64,000 bases of DNA from Gnetum montanum (GCA_015680685.1 MNCI01001005.1:241679-305678); one strand, 5' to 3'. Shown: positions 24,080-34,439, counted from the stretch's first letter. Made by a program: numbers and translations. The notes: generated from the letters alone by a model not told the origin.

Positions 24080-25958
24080 ATGTCTTCTTCTCCACACAAA
24101 AGCACTTCACCGCCTAGGACCAACACTAGAGATAGTCGGTGGCACCATGCACATAATCAAAATCTGCTAGTTCCTCAATAATTCAGTGTGGTATATGTTC
24201 ATCATGATGAATATATACCTGACTTTACCTTTATCTTCCATCAAGATGAACAACTGCATTGGAGAGACTTGGAGGGTAACATAGTGTTGTCTCCAGATAG
24301 AGTCGTCCCCAACATTCTCCTTTTTGCCCTTGCATGAATTGACATGTCGCAATTATACACTGAGTACATTGCATGTGATTACAATGTAAGGAACTACCAT
24401 CCCATAGAAGCGCAATGTCAACGAGACTTGTGGTAGGAAAGTTACCACACATCGTTTAAGGGCAAAGGACCCCATAATGCTTCACCCATCATAACAGAAA
24501 TTAACAGGTTCTTCACAAAAAGATGTTCCCCCTTCTAATGATAGTGAGGAGGTGGTGTATCAAAACCTTTGCTCCACAATAGACAACCCTAGTTTTGATT
24601 CCCACAAACACCAAGTGTTCAATGAAGGAACACAAACACAAGATAAGGGAAAGAATTCTGATCGTCATCACAATTGGGGTTGAGATCACCAAAGGGAAGG
24701 TAGGAAACATTGTCATGGTGATGATTCACCTTCCTCTTCCTCTTCATTGCAACATTCACCCTCTCCTTTAATGTCGGGACACAGTCACCAGGAACCTCAT
24801 CATGAGGACAAGGGTAAGAAAAATGAGAAACCTTGACAAGAGAGTCGAGAGTGAGGACGAGGGCACTCTAGGGAATCAAGGCATGGAAGAAGGGAATGTA
24901 GGGAACCACGTAGACATCATAGATTTCATGAAAGGAATAACCATGACAAACCCCTACTTGCAACCTAAAGCATGTTAGACATCATGGAGGCTATTAGAAT
25001 ACATACAAGGCACCAAAAAGATAGTCGGATTAAGAGACTAGACATGAATAATATTCCACAATTTGAGGGGGGATACAACGCTAATCAGCAGAATCACTTA
25101 CAGGCATTTCACGATGCCTGTGCCTTGAAGAACATTGAAAACAAGTGGCAAAAGTTAAAGTTATTTCCAAGGATACTTATAAAAGAAGCAGAAAGCTAGT
25201 ACTGGTCCTTAGAATCAGAATCCATTCGAAGGTGGAGTACGATGTTAGAAATATTTAATAATAAATATCAAATGTACTCCCGAGTGTTCAACATGCAAAA
25301 GAAGATCCAAGGATGGAATCAGGGTAATCATGAACCCTTGGATGCTACCATGGGATGATATTATGCATTGCTACATCATTGCCTGAGCCATGGTTATGCA
25401 CAATGGGATGAACTACGCCATCTCGTAGATGGGCTATGACATGAAACCCAGAGAACCCTTGAGACATATGCCCAAGGGAGATTATCTAAACTTAGGTTCC
25501 ATGAGGTTCATATATTGTTGGAGAAAGTAGCTAAGGAAGAAGGAGAGCTACGTAAGAGAGAAAGTGTAGAAGAGTATAACTGTGATCCTTCCCTCTAAAA
25601 GAGGGGAGTGAGATTCTGTGAGGAGGAGGATGAGTCACCACTCAAAGTGTTGGTGAGTAGGAAAACCTTGCTGCTTCAAAAATTAACAACAGAAGTGTCA
25701 GCTAAGGTAGATCAAATGTGGGACTCCTTAGATAGTAGATTTGAAACTGTTTTAAAAATCGTAGAGGAGTCTAAGGAGCGAAGTAGTGACCATGATAAGA
25801 AAAAGAAGAGGGAATTGGAGCATGCATGTAACAGAGGTAAGGGTAAAATGACCATCACTGATGAGGTTGTGGATTCTGATACAGAAAATTACGATGGATG
25901 TGAGATATGCCAATATGACCATCCTAAGGGATATTTCCCAATAATCTCACATCTATAA
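24080..25958 (+). pseudogene. gag of Ath-3, lightly broken
   Basis: The start ATG at 24080 (MSSSPHKSTSPPRTNTRDSR) is supported by the same start in Ath-5 (41760, -) and Ath-7 (60832). An N-terminal region (FTFIFHQDEQLHWRDLEGNI) precedes a Ser/His/Arg-rich linker. The capsid block at 24972-25560 has MLDIMEAIRIHTRHQKDSRI, HLQAFHDACALKNIENKWQK, LKLFPRILI and SIRRWSTMLEIFNNKYQMYS, the typical retrotransposon gag pattern. A coiled coil follows (25660-25800), then the finger CEICQYDHPKGYFP (25900-25935), where the last Cys of CX2CX3HX4C is Phe. About ten stops, mostly TAG, and shifts interrupt it. Gag would form the particle shell. Confidence 0.8.
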
Positions 25959-26299
25959 GATTCTGGGGTGTATGCACTTAACCCACAACTTAACAAACAT
26001 CAAGCACCCTGAAGGTTACCTTATCCCCAAGGTAACCCAAGGAAGTTCCACCAACCACTAACGTATTATCCAAGTGGAACTCCACCACAACCTATTGAAT
26101 AACACCAACAATGGAAATATCCATAGTCATGGGGGATGCCACCACCAATGCAACAATATCCTTACTGGAAACTGAATCCATATGGCTACTATGTGTAGTA
26201 GCCAATCTCTTCACATGACTCTATTGGTCGTGTGACACCACCATGTCACTACCAAGCTTAGGAGTATTATAGGACTCCTTCTCCTAGGAGAGACACACC

Positions 26300-27080
26300 A
26301 CATGCATACGATCCTCTGAACCTATCCGCAACTCTTACATCAATAGCTCCACTACCACTTGCTCCAGTGATGCAAGGGAAACTCCCCACTCAACCGCAGC
26401 AACGCAATGCTACGAGAGCTGTAAACCTTCAATCCGCTATTGGTTCTGACAACCATACAAAGAGAAGACCTTTCTTTAGAATAAAAAGCCCAAATAAGCT
26501 CTCATAACCATAGGCAGTTGAGCCTCTGAATGTTCCTCCATCAAATAAGGCTTTGGATCTTCCTTCAAACCAACAACAGAGCTCAACGCACACGGTTATG
26601 TTAACACATACCATCACTGAATGGATCAAGGTGGGCCACCTTCCTAGAAACTTTTATGATCCTAGAAGTTCCCTAATCTACCTCCATGTCACTAGGAGTG
26701 AACCATGTAAAGCTCTTCTTGACTTAGGTTCTGGAGTCAACTTGATATCGCAAGAAATGTATAAATCCTGGAACCTACCTACACTAAAGAAGAGAAATAT
26801 TTTCTTAGAGCTAGCTAACCATTACATCACTATTCCCTTGGGATTTGTGGATAACATTGTTACCACTGTGTGTTGTTGGTCATACCCAATTGATTTCCTA
26901 GTGATACAAGTCAACCACTTCCCAATAATAATGATAAGGGCATGGCTAAGTACCATGAACGCATGCCTAGGAATCTATGATCTTTCCTTGGAAATATCTA
27001 AGAAAAATGATTATGGAAAAATTGAGAATAAGAAGGTTCCATGGATCACATACAGTGATACTAAGGGTGATAGCATATAG
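26300..27080 (+). pseudogene. Retropepsin-like protease region of Ath-3, long open frame
   Basis: An uninterrupted 175-codon stretch (26553-27080) carries the retropepsin fold: active site ALLDLGSGVNLISQEMYKSW at about 26710-26770, the flap region (ITIPLGFVDNIVTTVCCWSY), and the C-terminal FLVIQVNHFPIIMIRAWLST then NACLGIYDLSLEI. The first Met is not a natural start; in the family this domain is part of a gag-pol polyprotein, and a Pro-rich linker precedes it upstream with two stops (about 26300-26550). It is the best preserved enzyme domain in the window. It is not followed by polymerase, unlike Ath-1. Confidence 0.8.
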
Positions 27081-27084
27081 GAGT

Positions 27085-27447
27085 GTTCAACATCTCCTGC
27101 ATGCAATCAGTGTGTCCAAGAAGTTAACATACAAAGTGCCTGTATGTAGCAACCACACAACAAGAAAGCACCTAGTGGTTGATAGCTAATCAAGAGAGAA
27201 ACCCACCAATATGCATGGAACTAACTAGGGGACCAACTTACGCCCATGAAGAAAGCATAGATGCATTGGAGCAAGAGTGTCATCAACTTCCAACACTTAA
27301 TCTAAAACCACCAATCGAGGGAAGTTGGAAACTCTTAGAAAATACAAATGAGTACTCTGATAGGAGAATACTAGTCTGTGTGCAACCGACCAACCCTTAT
27401 CATGAACCTAGAATGGTCTATGCACATAGCACATTTGAGAGAAGATG
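27085..27447 (+). pseudogene. Post-protease linker of Ath-3, joined to 3' region
   Basis: An open stretch (27179-27448) reads EESIDALEQECHQLPTLNLK, which corresponds to the protease-polymerase linker of Ath-1 (ELEQVHHQLSNNTNDD, about 3690) and to Ath-5 (GIDTLEYERRRLPPLNLRTS). It ends at the deletion joint where Ath-1 would continue into reverse transcriptase. Confidence 0.65.
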
Positions 27448-27481
27448 ATCTCACTCACTATTTCAGATCTCTCCCTTTCAA

Positions 27482-28923
27482 TTTAGTCATGGGGGAGATG
27501 GCCACCTATGTTGATCATTTGTAGCCCTCAGTTTCTTTTTAAAGTTTTTTTTTACATATTTTTGTTTTACAAATTTCTTTAACTTTTCTTATTCTTGTTT
27601 TACAACTTCGTTTATACTTTTTCTTTTCTTTCTGTGTGTGATTATTTTGTTTGATTCGTCACCTAATAATTGCTCTGATGGTGGTGTGAACTGTATTCCA
27701 TTGATTGCTAGTGTTTGGTTTTTACCTTTAAGTTACGATGTTGATACTTAGGTATGGTTCTTTTGATATAGTAGGAAATGAGTCCACTTCATCCATACAT
27801 CCATAAAATTCTATGGTCTCTCTTGGCTTGGAATTGTACAGTCCCTTTCTCAATAATAAGAACTATCAACAAACCAGTGACTAGGCATTTCTCAAACTAA
27901 GGAAGGACTTATGGATTGAAAAGGGTGTGACTTCAAGGGGATTTGATACACTTTTGTTGGCCATTCTCTTATGTTTTCTTCTTGATTTTTCTTACCATTA
28001 CGATGTTGCCACATTATCAGGAAGTTGAGCAAATAAAAATAATAAGTCTTTGCATGGTGTTGTTCTCACACAAAAAGAATAAAAATAAAAAAAAATAGTG
28101 AGAATTCAAAGCACACCCCTTAGATGGAATAATCATTTGGCCTACAAGCACTGGTTATGGAACTAAAATAAATATGTTCTCTCTAACTAAGACCCTTCTT
28201 GTTTCCCACTTTCTCCTCTTTCATTTCGTCGGAATGGTAGTGGCTCTTTGGTGAAGGCATTCTTGTTACTTCAAGTGGATGGATGGGCTAAATGTATTAA
28301 TGCAAAGTCACTAAATGTGGTTTTTTTGAGGTCGAACTTGGAATGAGATCTACCAAGTCACATTAACCATGAAATACACAAGGGACTTTACACAACCTTG
28401 TTCTTGGGATTCTATTCCATTCTCTTCTCTCCATCTTTCTCTCCATTGTTCACCTCATTGTTGCTTTTATCAATAGTCTATACTTTGGTTGATGCATTGT
28501 TTTCTTTTTGGTAAACTCTTGTGGTTAAAACTTTAACTCTTTCTTCCAAATGACATTTCTAGAGCCTATGGAGTCTTTGAATGTGGGATTGTCAAGGCAC
28601 TAAGGGCATGAGCCTAGTTTGGGGAGGACCCACTGGCATTCCTATTTGGTGCATAAATTAATTTCTTTCCCTTAAACATTTTTACAATCACCATTTATTT
28701 TGTTCATCCCCATCTTTGACATCCATTTTATTAGCGTTTTCGTTGTTTCTTTTTTTCCATGTTTCTTATTCCTTATCTTTTTCCATTCTCTCACTATCGA
28801 AGATTCACTCTTAGTCATGGGGGTCCTGGTCCATTTTTTTTGATTTTCTCCTAACCCCTACACCTTGGATAGTCACCAGTATTATATCTCCAGATCCATA
28901 TAAGCCATATCACAACTCAACCA
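27482..28923 (+). other. 3' region of Ath-3
   Basis: Opens with a copy of the purine-tract motif (TTTAGTCATGGGGGAGATGG, 27482-27501), then a T-rich tract with TTTTTGTTTTACA units (27535-27640). Another copy (TTAGTCATGGGGGTCC) is at 28811-28826. The middle aligns with Ath-5 37000-38140. No protein recognised. Confidence 0.6.
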
Positions 28924-29220
28924 ATGGACCTTACACCAAAGCAAGGTATCAATTGCATTGTGATTCATTTACCCTTGCTAATATCAGACTATGTTGTGTG
29001 TGCAGATGGAAATCATACAACAATGGATTGGATTTGGAGGGAACACTTGGAATGGATTGGTGCTGAAACAGTTATGCAAGGAATGAGATTGATGGCGCAC
29101 TTATGGATGAACAATGAAAGGTGCAATCTTGGCTTTGGCAGTAATGGACTTCTTCTTTTCTCTCTCTCTTCTCTCCTCTATCCTAGCTGCCAAATAAGGT
29201 TAGATGTCAAATGTGTATAG
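28924..29220 (+). CDS. Trp-rich open frame in Ath-3 3' region, unknown function
   Basis: 98 codons starting MDLTPKQ, with the core DGNHTTMDWIWREHLEWIGA, then ETVMQGMRLMAHLWMNNERC. The same core stands in Ath-5 on - (36676-36540). By eye the two differ at about 20 of 138 bases and about 12 of 45 residues, so substitutions are not clearly biased to silent sites. A 60-base segment at 28945-29004 (GTATCA...TGTGTGTGCAG) has intron-like ends and is a multiple of three. It may be a small accessory frame, a captured host exon or neutral sequence. I do not recognise the protein. Confidence 0.3.
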   Translation: MDLTPKQGINCIVIHLPLLISDYVVCADGNHTTMDWIWREHLEWIGAETVMQGMRLMAHLWMNNERCNLGFGSNGLLLFSLSSLLYPSCQIRLDVKCV

Positions 29221-29370
29221 TGTTCACTCTTGTTGTTATGAACACTAAATTTTGTCATGTTTTGTAATGATGATCCATTCACATGTCACCCCATCTACCA
29301 TTAGTGTCATTCTATTCAATAATCCCATACCTTCCCAATATTTTGTAAGGAACTCAAGGATGAGTTTTCA

Positions 29371-29386
29371 TTTAGTCATGGGGGTC
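29371..29386 (+). other. Polypurine tract of Ath-3
   Basis: TTTAGTCATGGGGGTC immediately before the LTR start TGATGGG. Confidence 0.8.
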
Positions 29387-29600
29387 TGATGGGACACGAT
29401 ATCGCATGGGCCACAATATCACATTTGTCCTTGCGATATCGTGTATGCGATATTGTAGCCCATCGCCTTGTCTATAAATAAGAGGCAACTTTTCCTTGTA
29501 AGATCATCTAGATCTACATCCTTAGTGAAACTCTGGCAGTTTTACCATTCTCTTCCAATCTCAAGAATAGTCCATGAATAAAGGACTTGATAATGTACAG
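29387..29600 (+). repeat. 3' LTR of Ath-3, truncated
   Basis: Starts TGATGGGACACGATATCGCA. It has five GATATC/GATATT/AATATC motifs, then TATAAATA at 29473-29480, the same order as Ath-5 and Ath-6. LTR similarity fades at about 29600, before the U5 part, and host gene fragments follow. Confidence 0.75.
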
Positions 29601-29807
29601 TTTGTTTTTTTTTCTAGGAATGAGGTTTTTATACCACAAAACCTTATGTTTGATGGAAATTTTCCTCCAAAAATATTTATCTTTTTAGTTGAAAAAAGTT
29701 CAATAAAATCTTCAAGTACAATTTAGTTTTAAAATGGGGCTTGCATAAATTTCTTTAAGCCTTTTAAAGGGGGAAAAATGTTGGCATATTTTGGCCATTT
29801 CATGGAA

Positions 29808-30340
29808 TAGGTTGATTTAAACAAAGGAGAAATTATTCCTACCATTTACTAGAAAGCATGAATATGTGAAGGAATTTAAACAAGCTCATCGAAGGGATGA
29901 TGACATTGTAATTGTGAATGTTGGCATGAGAGTTTATTTGGAGTCAAAAGAAAATGGTGCGTCAATTATAGATATTTCTCTAGCTTATGGTGGGGTAGCC
30001 TTGGTTACTTTATCTACAACAAAGACATGAGAGTTTCTTATTGGGAAGCCATGGACATTTGATACTTTTGAGAATGCTTTCAAGGTGCTGCAACAAGATG
30101 TTTCGATAAAAAATGATGCTCTTGGTGGCATGGTTAAGTTCAGGAAATCATTGACGTTGATTTTCCTTTTTAAATTCTATCTTTGGGTGATCTTTGGATG
30201 TCTGAAAAGGTACATCTTGATATTCCTGATTCCTACAAGTGTATAGTGACTCCTTATGAAAGGATGCCATCTTATGGAATTGGCACGATGGAACAGGAGT
30301 GGGTCTTCCAATCGCTCATTTTTTAGCAAAGCTTCAATTT
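29808..30340 (+). pseudogene. XDH: Xanthine dehydrogenase pseudogene, piece 1: end of FAD domain and start of Mo domain
   Basis: Plant xanthine dehydrogenase oxidises hypoxanthine and xanthine to uric acid in purine breakdown. This piece reads VDLNKGEI, then FLPFTRKHEYVKEFKQAHRR, DDDIVIVNVGMRV, SLAYGGVALVTLSTTKT, stop, EFLIGKPW, GGMVKFRKSLTLIFLFKFYL. These are the conserved closing motifs of the FAD-binding domain (roughly residues 420-540 of the plant enzyme). It continues into the linker ([20 protein letters not shown]) and, after a frameshift, [14 protein letters not shown] at the beginning of the molybdopterin domain. It stops there and runs directly into piece 2, which belongs hundreds of residues earlier in the protein. 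Clearly dead; identification is strong, based on family knowledge. Confidence 0.88.
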
Positions 30341-30920
30341 TAGGACTCACTGGTACAAAACATGGCTGTGGAGAAGGTGGTTGTGGAGCATGCACTATTC
30401 TTGTGTCTCATTATGATCCAAAGAAACAAAAATCAATACATCAAGTTGCCAATGCATGTTTGGCTCCATTTTACTCTATAGAGGAAATGCATGTAATTAC
30501 TGTGGAGGGTGTAGGAAATCAACAAAAGCTTCATCCTATCCAAGAACTATTGGCTAAATCTCATGGATCTCAATGTGGATTCTACACACCAGGTTTTGTA
30601 ATGTCCATGTATACCATATTAAGGTCTTCTAAGAGCCCACCTGAACAGGGTCAAATTGAAGATTGTCTTGCGGGAAACTTGTGTCGTTGCATAGGCTAAA
30701 TACCAATCCTTGATGCGTTAATACTGATAAAAATTTGTATATTAAAAACAGTTTAGGAGTTTTAGAACATTTAACGTTCATTTTCCCTTCAACAGGAAAG
30801 TCTTGTGAATGTTGGTAGGAAGTTAAAAATATGAATGGTGAGACAGAAACCACTGAAACCCTACACAAAACCAACGCCAAAAGAAAACTATTGTGTATAA
30901 CAAAGAAAAAAAAAGATCAG
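30341..30920 (+). pseudogene. XDH: Xanthine dehydrogenase pseudogene, piece 2: N-terminal 2Fe-2S domains
   Basis: The frame [20 protein letters not shown] is the first 2Fe-2S cluster motif of xanthine dehydrogenase (about residue 40 on). It is followed by [20 protein letters not shown] and the second cluster motif [10 protein letters not shown]...NLCRCIG. In that motif the second Cys of CGFC is Tyr, which would destroy the cluster. After CRCIG the Tyr codon is TAA. The family pattern goes on after a small deletion: TDKNLYIKNSLGVLEH, then FPSTGKSCECW (for PSTGKPCSC), stop, and a Lys-rich tail to about 30920. Piece 1 joins directly upstream, so the domain order is Mo-start/Fe-S, reversed from the real gene. 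A deletion between tandem gene copies or shuffling during capture could produce this. Confidence 0.9.
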
Positions 30921-30959
30921 GAGAAGTAGAGAAGAAACAAGGATTTGCTATGCTTAAAA

Positions 30960-31480
30960 TGAGAAGCAAAAATGATGTTCATGTGTTGAATCGTTATGTT
31001 CAATCCAAATCTGCACTGCAATGCCATGAGGGTTTCGACAAGAAGTCTGCATGATGCCAGCATTTTTCCAAACAGATTAGTAGTTCCTATCATTCTTGAC
31101 TGACAGCATGATCCTCTCCCTGCATCGACATTAACAGAGTTCAAGACTGGCTTGGTGGCCGGAAAGATGTTGCGGGCAGCGCTGGAGGCGAAAGACTAAG
31201 AATTTTGTAGAATGATGCTCCGTGGCCAGCCATTTCTGCTAGGGTTAGGGTTGATCCATTTGCCAGTGCAGGACCTTGCAAGGATGTGCTTGCTAGGATT
31301 TCTTCTAATTCGGTGGTGGATTTGTCCACAGAAGCAAATTTTTCACTACAATTGCAGCAAGCAAGTTACAACAATAATGGAGCCTCATTCTTCGGAGAAT
31401 TCCCCATTTCTTACTCAAGAAGTTTCCATCAAGGGTTATCAAGACATCTGAAGTCTTGTTGCAAAAATGATTAAAAGCTA
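30960..31480. other. Unrecognised block of higher GC beside host gene fragments
   Basis: Several overlapping frames stay open on both strands. On +, one frame continues SNSVVDLSTEANFSLQLQQA; on -, MDKSTTELEEILASTSLQGP (31329 down). The composition differs from the A+T-rich elements around it and resembles coding or promoter sequence. I recognise no family. Position between two host gene fragments suggests it was carried along with them. Confidence 0.3.
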
Positions 31481-31542
31481 GAACCAACAAGAGATCTAGC
31501 CACCAAAATGTTTGCCAAGGCAAGACTGTGGCAAAAAAAAAG

Positions 31543-31640
31543 AAAATGAAGGTACCTGGACTCACCAATGGCGTCTTCATGCTGAACCTGGACTGTGATG
31601 ACCACAACACAAACTACATAATGGCAAGCAATGCTATGTG
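31543..31640 (+). pseudogene. Cellulose synthase (CesA/Csl) family fragment
   Basis: One frame reads KVPGLTNGVFMLNLDCD then DHNTNYIMASNAMC. It matches the conserved segment of plant cellulose synthase and cellulose synthase-like proteins around the UDP-glucose-binding DCD motif (xxTNAPFxLNLDCDHYxxNSxxxxxAMC). Only about 33 codons remain. The match ends exactly where a TGTTGACAC LTR-like end begins (31639), so an insertion probably cut it. Too short to name the subfamily. Confidence 0.65.
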
Positions 31641-33148
31641 TTGACACTATAAACTATATACTATCCCCCCCATTAAACTATAATTAAATTATATACTATC
31701 TACATAACGTGACACTCGCTTTGGTTGAAAACGCGAAAGTGCCACTCCACTTATGCATTTGGTTGTACCTACTTACATATATATTTATATATTAACCCAT
31801 CCATGTATGCATCAACTCCATGGTTATTATATATACTACTATGATAAAATATTTTATGATTTAAAAAGGGAATTTGTGCAACAATTGTTCAAAGTCCCAT
31901 GTGAATTGAACACTTTTCAATTGAAATGGTGGTTATAACCACCACCAAGGCCACTTGTTAACTATAACCTTTTTATCTCCATGGTGACCACTTGGCAACT
32001 GAAGGAACACTTTTCAATTGCATGGGACACTTGTCAACTGCAACCTTTTTATCTCCATGGTGACCACTTGGCAATTAAATGAGGCCACTTGGCAACTGAA
32101 TGAAGACACTTGGCAATTGAATGAAGACACTTGGCAACTGAATAGGACACTTGTCACCCGCAGATTTTTTATCTCTATGGTGGTTATAACCACCTAAGAT
32201 ATTTTATAACTTACCTACCTACTTTTTGAACCTTATAAAAAGTCTTCAGGGGTAAGAAGAAGGGGGTCTCACTTTGGAACACTTTTGGGAGCTCTCACTT
32301 GGAGACACACTCTTGGAAGAAAGTGTGAACGATTGCTTGTAAGATGGCTTGCTAGAGTAAAGATTTTAGCCTCTTTTTCATAGTTCTGTGAGTTATGTTT
32401 TATGTTTATTTTGTTTAAATTGTTTAGCTAGTGGTTTAGATAGTATCATCCTTGGCAAGTAATTTTGGGATTTTTAGATTGCTCTTATCATTCTTGTTGC
32501 CTGATAGGAAATTTCTGTTAAAATTTTTCCATAGAAGTGCTTGTGTTTAAAAGCTTTAAGAGCATTTTAGTAGTAAATTTTGTTATTGTGCAACATATAG
32601 GAACTGCTATTGAGATCGTTGTAAGAGAGCCTCTGCTTGTAGTTATGCCATTGAATGATTCAATAGTCAAGAGGGTTCAGAAAATCTTTGGTATTTTGAT
32701 GGGACTAGAATAGCTTCTTTTTATCTTTAAAGTGAATCTCTGTGGTATTCCAATTAGAAATTGTCAAGTCTTTGGAAGGTTCTGTTGAATGCAATTGTTG
32801 ACATCTATTATCTAGCCAAAATGGAGTCTCGTACGTGATAGTTTACACAACAATTTTTGGGTAACGTAGTAGGATTGTCTTGAAGAAATTGCTTATTTGA
32901 GCCTTGGAAGTTTGAACAATTCGTAGATATTGAATTTGGGATAGATTTATTGTGAAGTGTTTACTCATATCATTTTACCTTGTTTAAATATTTAAGGTCT
33001 ACAAAAATCTACTTTCTTTTCTCTCTATTTCCATCGAATTTTGCTCTATTTCTAGTTTTCTTGTGGAACTATCTCTTTCTCTAGGGAAAATTAGAAGTAG
33101 ATTCACAGAGTTGTGCTTAAATGTTTTTAAAAAATTTTATTTGTTACA
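31639..33148 (+). repeat. Probable LTR of an unplaced retroelement (about 1.5 kb)
   Basis: Begins TGTTGACACT and ends TTGTTACA, followed by AGTAGGTATTATAAGG, which resembles a decayed initiator tRNA-Met priming site. A TTATAAAAAG box is at about 32236, followed by a leader-like region. No internal coding sequence of the element is seen downstream and no target duplication fits, so the assignment is tentative. Confidence 0.4.
31928..32194 (+). repeat. Palindrome pair enclosing a CACTTGGCAAxTGAA minisatellite
   Basis: The perfect 16-bp palindrome GGTGGTTATAACCACC occurs at 31928-31943 and 32179-32194. Between them CACTTGGCAACTGAATGAAG-type units of about 21-22 bp recur at least four times in register (about 32070-32155), with more diverged copies before, plus two copies of TTTTTATCTCCATGGTGACC (31969 and 32046). 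Confidence 0.75.
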
Positions 33149-33430
33149 AGTAGGTATTATAAGGATTGCGTAGACTAGGCAATTGAACAAAATAGGAACT
33201 TTCAACAACTCACAATACTTGGCAAAGTTGGCTGAATCTCTTTAAGATAAGTCATCTATATTTTACACATAACGCAATCATTTCATTTTTCACAACCACA
33301 TGACGCAACAGCACATGCACATACTCACATTAACTATTTAGTTTATTTGGAGGTATCTAGGCCTTGGTGTTACCAGAGACCAGCAGGCACCTAAATCCTG
33401 TTCGAGACACTCATTGGCAGTCACGTCCCA
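33149..33430. other. Unassigned sequence between two LTR fragments
   Basis: Could be the start of the internal region of the preceding element. No coding match seen. Confidence 0.3.
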
Positions 33431-34369
33431 AACGATCATCAACACCAATACCTTTTCAAAATTTTGTAAGCAATTTGTTCCTCCTTTTTTTCACTCAAGG
33501 ATGAGTTTTCATTTAGTCATGGGGGTATGATGAGTTGTGTTCATTAGACCATGTTGACGCATACTTGTTAAAATGATCCCATTGACACATACCTATCGAC
33601 ACATGCTTTGATGTGTCAACATAGTATCTAGTATTTTCTATAAATGTGTGCACACCCACCACATTAATGCCATTTTTTCATTAGCTACTAGCAAAATTCT
33701 TACAATTTTATCTTCCCAAAGTTACAATATTTTCTAAGTTCTTGTAGTAGTGGTTCAGAAGTATATGAATCTTTATTCAAGCATTAATGTACATGAGCAC
33801 CTTAGTGTGAACAGTAATAAAAATGAGCTTTCTTGATAAACCTTGAAGAACATGGACTTAACTTAATATTTACCTCATGCATTTAATATTCATGAAATTT
33901 ACTTTAATGCATTTGAGTAATTAATTCATAATGATAAATTAATGCATATAATTACAACCACTTCGAGCATACGTTAATGATTGGTAATCCCAAAAGCACT
34001 TAACACTTGGTAACCTAGTAGTGTTGTAACATGTTCAAGATGTGTAAAGAAAGTGGGAATAGATGCTTATGTTAGGATTAGTTAAGAAGTAGTCAGTTGT
34101 TAGATTGATTAAACATTTAATTACTTTATTCTTGCACTTAGGAAAAATAAATGAAAAACATAAAATGATAAAAATCATGTGCCTCAGCTACACTTACTAA
34201 TACCTTTGCACTTCACAAGTGAAACTATGAAGATAATGACCGCATCTTTTAGATTCACTACCTAGACCAAGTGTACTTAAAGAGCTAAAGTCTACAGAAT
34301 TTGACTAGATCGCTTAATGAATGCTAGTGATTCGTATGGTTGGGCATAATGACTACTCGTCGCTCATCA
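33430..34369 (+). mobile_element. Ath-4, purine tract and 3' LTR of an Athila-like element
   Basis: About 100 bases of 3' region (ending GATGAGTTTTCATTTAGTCATG... as in Ath-1 and Ath-3), the tract TTTAGTCATGGGGGTA (33512-33527), and a full LTR at 33528-34369 from TGATGAGTTG to GCTCATCA with TATAAAT near 33639. The rest of the element is missing. Confidence 0.8.
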
Positions 34370-34439
34370 ACTCTTATTTTTGTTAGATTGCTTTCTTGAA
34401 ATTTTCTAACTTAAAGCTTCAAGATCTATTAAATTTTTT

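Larger units (their letters stand above)
23870..29600 (+). mobile_element. Ath-3, Athila-like element with gag and protease but no polymerase
   Basis: The order is LTR end (23870-23933), tRNA-Asp priming site, gag, protease, short linker, then directly the 3' region, purine tract and a truncated 3' LTR. Reverse transcriptase, RNase H and integrase, present in Ath-1, are absent: protease-distal sequence meets the post-pol block (TTTCAGATCTCTCCCTTTCA at about 27463). Ath-5 shares this layout. It is among the best preserved elements here, with long open stretches in gag and protease. Confidence 0.85.

Noticed and set aside
30629-30880. 83-codon frame on - within the XDH region
   Set aside because: Shadow of the XDH pseudogene read on the other strand.
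29808-30920. Functional xanthine dehydrogenase gene
   Set aside because: Domain order reversed, a cluster Cys is lost, stops and frameshifts are present, most of the molybdopterin domain absent.
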